Of a stretch of DNA of 14,447 nt, positions 13,601 to 14,447 are shown piece by piece (the stretch's first letter is position 1; every line of letters starts with the position of its first letter). The notes under the pieces were generated by a model. The model was not told the DNA's origin. It was given only the letters and a program-made list of their open reading frames with translations, and made no database searches. Location: positions 1-14,447 of the forward strand of contig CAYLSO010000289.1 of NCBI GenBank assembly GCA_964386525.1. Direction: 5' to 3'. This DNA comes from CAYLSO01 sp964386525 (GTDB lineage Bacteria; Eisenbacteria; RBG-16-71-46; DASYSL01). The position numbers and the translations under genes are program-made.

Positions 13601-14090
13601 GGTCGCGCTCCTGTAGCCGTGCGACCGCCTCGGAGTAGCCGCAGATCTGGAGCAGGAAGTACGGCTTGGCGCGCCGCGCCAGCTTGGCGTCAGCGACCTC
13701 GTAGCTCCAGCCCCCGAGCGCCGACGGGCGCTCGACGCGCAGCAGGAAGTCGGCGATGCCGAGCCAGCCGTCGGCGAGCAGCACCGCCTGGTAGACGACC
13801 TCGGCGCCGGCCTGCATGGCCGCGAGGGTGGTGCGCGCCCCGGCCTCGAGGTCGGCGCGCGCCGGGGGCACGGTCACGACGCGGCGGCCGGCGTCGCGCA
13901 GCGATTGGACGTAGGCGGCCTCGTGCTCGTGCCCCTTCTGCGCCACCAGCTCGGCGGTGGGGTCGGCCACGTCGGGGCGCTGCAGGCGGCCCTGCGCCCG
14001 CTCGCGCTCGAGCCAGGCCAGATGCTCGCACTCGATGAAGTGGTTGAGATCGGAAGCGGAGAACAGCAGCGAGCCGTTGCGCAGCTGCAC
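10659..14090 (-). CDS. TM0106-type fusion: Cas4/RecB-like nuclease, DEDD exonuclease, SF1 helicase
   Basis: A 1143-residue protein with three enzyme modules. (1) Residues ~10-225: PD-(D/E)XK nuclease of the Cas4/RecB type, with GIADF (D114), EVADAK (E131, D134, K136), QICGY (Q148, Y152), and C21 plus C214, C217, C223 placed to hold a 4Fe-4S cluster. (2) Residues ~316-497: RNase H-like DEDD exonuclease, with FDMEGDP (D321, E323), HYAHYEP (384-391) and YNEEDC (Y480, D484). (3) After a proline-rich linker (508-521), an SF1B UPF1/Dna2-like helicase: Walker A GPPGSGKT (753-760), Walker B VDEAGQ (866-871), GDPQQLPQV (891-899), TWRMHP (934-939), VDKFQGQQ (1049-1056) and LNVAVSRAK (1085-1093). All catalytic residues appear intact. 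Databases use 'TM0106 family RecB-like nuclease' for this class; the biological role is unproven, probably DNA end processing or repair. The start is a GTG with GGAGG 6 bases upstream. The gene is divergent from a PolX gene. Confidence 0.93.
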   Translation of the reverse strand: MQLRNGSLLFSASDLNHFIECEHLAWLERERAQGRLQRPDVADPTAELVAQKGHEHEAAYVQSLRDAGRRVVTVPPARADLEAGARTTLAAMQAGAEVVYQAVLLADGWLGIADFLLRVERPSALGGWSYEVADAKLARRAKPYFLLQICGYSEAVARLQERDPERMHVVLGTREQQSFHYREYDAYFRDVRRRFLAAMGSAAEPAYPLPVEHCLVCPWRPRCEARREADDHLCRVAGLRRDQAARLERAGIRTLAELGAAAPETRVPRLAPATFEALRSQAALQLAQIRGGGPRYELLPPAVERGFALLPEPSPGDVCFDMEGDPFLEGGLEYLFGVVAADGGAEPAYRAWWAHDAAAEKRAFEQVVDFLTERYAADPGAHVYHYAHYEPVALKRLAGRYGTREAELDHLLRNRVFVDLYQVVRQSLRVSRPDYSIKSLEVFYMKAREAAVKDAGGSILAYERWLASRDPEQLADIARYNEEDCVSTRKLRDWLLELRAEAAARFAPPEPPPPPEPREPNPERERVEAETRALIDGLTAGLPEDPAERTPEQGAHQRLAHLIEYHQREERPAWWHFFERLGMTPVDLIEDPESIGGLEPDRRHPPQPDKKSLVYSFTFPVQEFKLGPGDDVFDPATGQGAGTVVAVSATAGTLRLKRGPKLADAPLPEALIPGGPYNTKEQRAALRRLAAAVLAHGAAGEGPLRATRELLLPTLPRVRGVAPGAPLQGEDVDVAQALAVAVGLDGSHLFIQGPPGSGKTHTGAHLIVELLRRGRRVGVTALSHRAIHNLLDKVEEVARERGVGFKGLKKSSGPEETVFVSKQEPGFIANIPDNPDAWPPDCGLLAGTAWLFSRPGLTAGADYLFVDEAGQIALADALAVGGCARNLVFLGDPQQLPQVVQGVHPEGTGVSVLEHLLGDDGTIPPARGLFLAETWRMHPDVCGFVSQVMYGSRLHSEASRARQRVDAPGLTGTGLRFLPVEHAGNSQRSAEEAEAVREVMEQLLRGTFTDHEGVARPLTLADVLVVAPYNAQVRQLADTLPEGARVGTVDKFQGQQAAVVVFSMATSSGDELPRGLEFLFSRNRLNVAVSRAKALAVLVASPRLLTVRCHTADQMRMVNALCRFVEIAGEQTAGRGSEAGAGT

Positions 14091-14265
14091 GGGCGACCTC
14101 CTCGAAAGGGCGCCTCACCTTACTACGACCGGGGGACGGTTTGCGCGGGCCGCGCGCCCGCGTCCGGTCCGGTGGCGGACCGGGCAGGCCTGTGATAAGC
14201 CTAGGGCGGGTGCGGCAGCGCGTCCCGCGAGCGGCGGCCGCCGCACCGCGCCCGCGGGGAGCCCG
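14091..14265. other. Divergent intergenic region between the nuclease-helicase and PolX genes
   Basis: This 175-base gap should hold both promoters. On the plus strand TGT-GATAAG (14191-14199) is an extended -10-like site about 67 bases before the PolX start; no matching -35 is clear. On the minus strand a TAGTAA near 14120 is a weak -10 with no -35. GC-rich inverted stretches are present (around 14140-14160 and 14230-14255), but none stands out from the base composition. No small gene is convincing here. Confidence 0.3.
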
Positions 14266-14447
14266 GTGACCAAGCGCGAAGTGGTGGACACCCTCGAAGA
14301 GATCGCCGTCCTGCTCGAGCTGGCGGGCGAGAACGCCTTCAAGACGCGCGCCTACGCCAATGCGGCGCGCACCCTGCAGGGTCTCGACCGCGACCTCGCG
14401 GAGCTGACGGCGAGCGGCGAGCTGCGCGCGCTCAAGGGCATCGGCCC
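14266..14447 (+). CDS. polX: DNA polymerase X family protein, N-terminal fragment (3' end outside window)
   Basis: The first 60 codons of a gene running off the right edge. The translation begins MTKREVVDTLEEIAVLLEL, continues with GENAFKTRAYANAARTLQGL and ends at ELRALKGIG, where the window stops. This is the N-terminal 8-kDa-like helical domain of family X DNA polymerases: the FKxRAY.NAAR pattern, then the start of the helix-hairpin-helix (LKGIGP) that contacts DNA. Bacterial PolX proteins usually continue with a nucleotidyltransferase domain and a C-terminal PHP exonuclease and act in base-excision or gap repair; those parts lie outside. The start is a GTG with GGGGAG four bases upstream. 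Its divergence from the nuclease-helicase gene suggests a small DNA-repair neighbourhood. Confidence 0.88.
   Translation, partial: MTKREVVDTLEEIAVLLELAGENAFKTRAYANAARTLQGLDRDLAELTASGELRALKGIG

Noticed and set aside
11145..13616. An 823-codon open frame on the plus strand, opposite the nuclease-helicase gene
   Set aside because: Its composition is that of a shadow frame in GC-rich DNA (long runs of Arg, Ala, Gly, Val, His with no domain), while the minus-strand frame carries every nuclease and helicase motif.
10659..14090. The Cas4-like domain as a sign of a CRISPR-Cas locus
   Set aside because: No repeats, no other cas genes, and the domain is fused to a helicase as in TM0106-type proteins rather than being a stand-alone adaptation nuclease.

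Overview
The window is a gene-dense, very GC-rich stretch of bacterial chromosome carrying 13 complete or partial protein genes. Almost all of it is coding, no intergenic gap exceeds 300 bases, and I see no rRNA, tRNA, CRISPR array, insertion sequence or phage gene. The only lineage clue is the fragment at the left edge. It is a C-terminal FlgD-Ig-like/type IX-style sorting tail, common in the FCB superphylum and in high-GC candidate phyla such as Eisenbacteria. Together with the GC content and the mixed house-keeping content this suggests a high-GC FCB-type or similar uncultivated Gram-negative bacterium. That assignment is inference.

Layout, left to right: (1) the 3' end of a secreted protein with a FlgD-like tail (+). 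It converges on (2) a KimA/APC-type permease with a C-terminal USP-like cytosolic domain (-). (3) A two-gene operon on the minus strand encodes a REG-2-like HAD hydrolase and a PAP2 phosphatase; the genes overlap and are followed by an intrinsic terminator. (4) On the plus strand come folE (GTP cyclohydrolase I), a small Rieske ferredoxin-like protein, an acyl-CoA dehydrogenase and a Yip1-family membrane protein. (5) These converge on a minus-strand phosphate-uptake operon, a DUF47 (PhoU-like) protein followed by a PiT transporter, with a textbook sigma-70 promoter. (6) Upstream of it lies queE-queD of the queuosine/7-deazapurine pathway (-). (7) Divergent from queE is a small lipoprotein gene (+). 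It meets tail-to-tail (8) a 1143-residue minus-strand fusion of a Cas4/RecB-like nuclease, a DEDD exonuclease and a UPF1/Dna2-like helicase. (9) At the right edge is the 5' end of a family X DNA polymerase gene (+).

Functionally, FolE makes 7,8-dihydroneopterin triphosphate, which QueD and QueE convert to 7-carboxy-7-deazaguanine, so three consecutive steps of preQ0 synthesis lie within 6 kb, although queC is absent. DUF47 and PiT form a low-affinity phosphate-uptake unit. The nuclease-helicase fusion and the PolX gene are divergent neighbours, both probably in DNA metabolism. Points worth a second look are the nuclease/exonuclease/helicase fusion, a FolE in which the usual Ser-Lys triphosphate-binding pair is Gly-Asp, a queE that looks leaderless, and a terminator-like hairpin lying between a promoter-like element and the start of the KimA-like permease gene.
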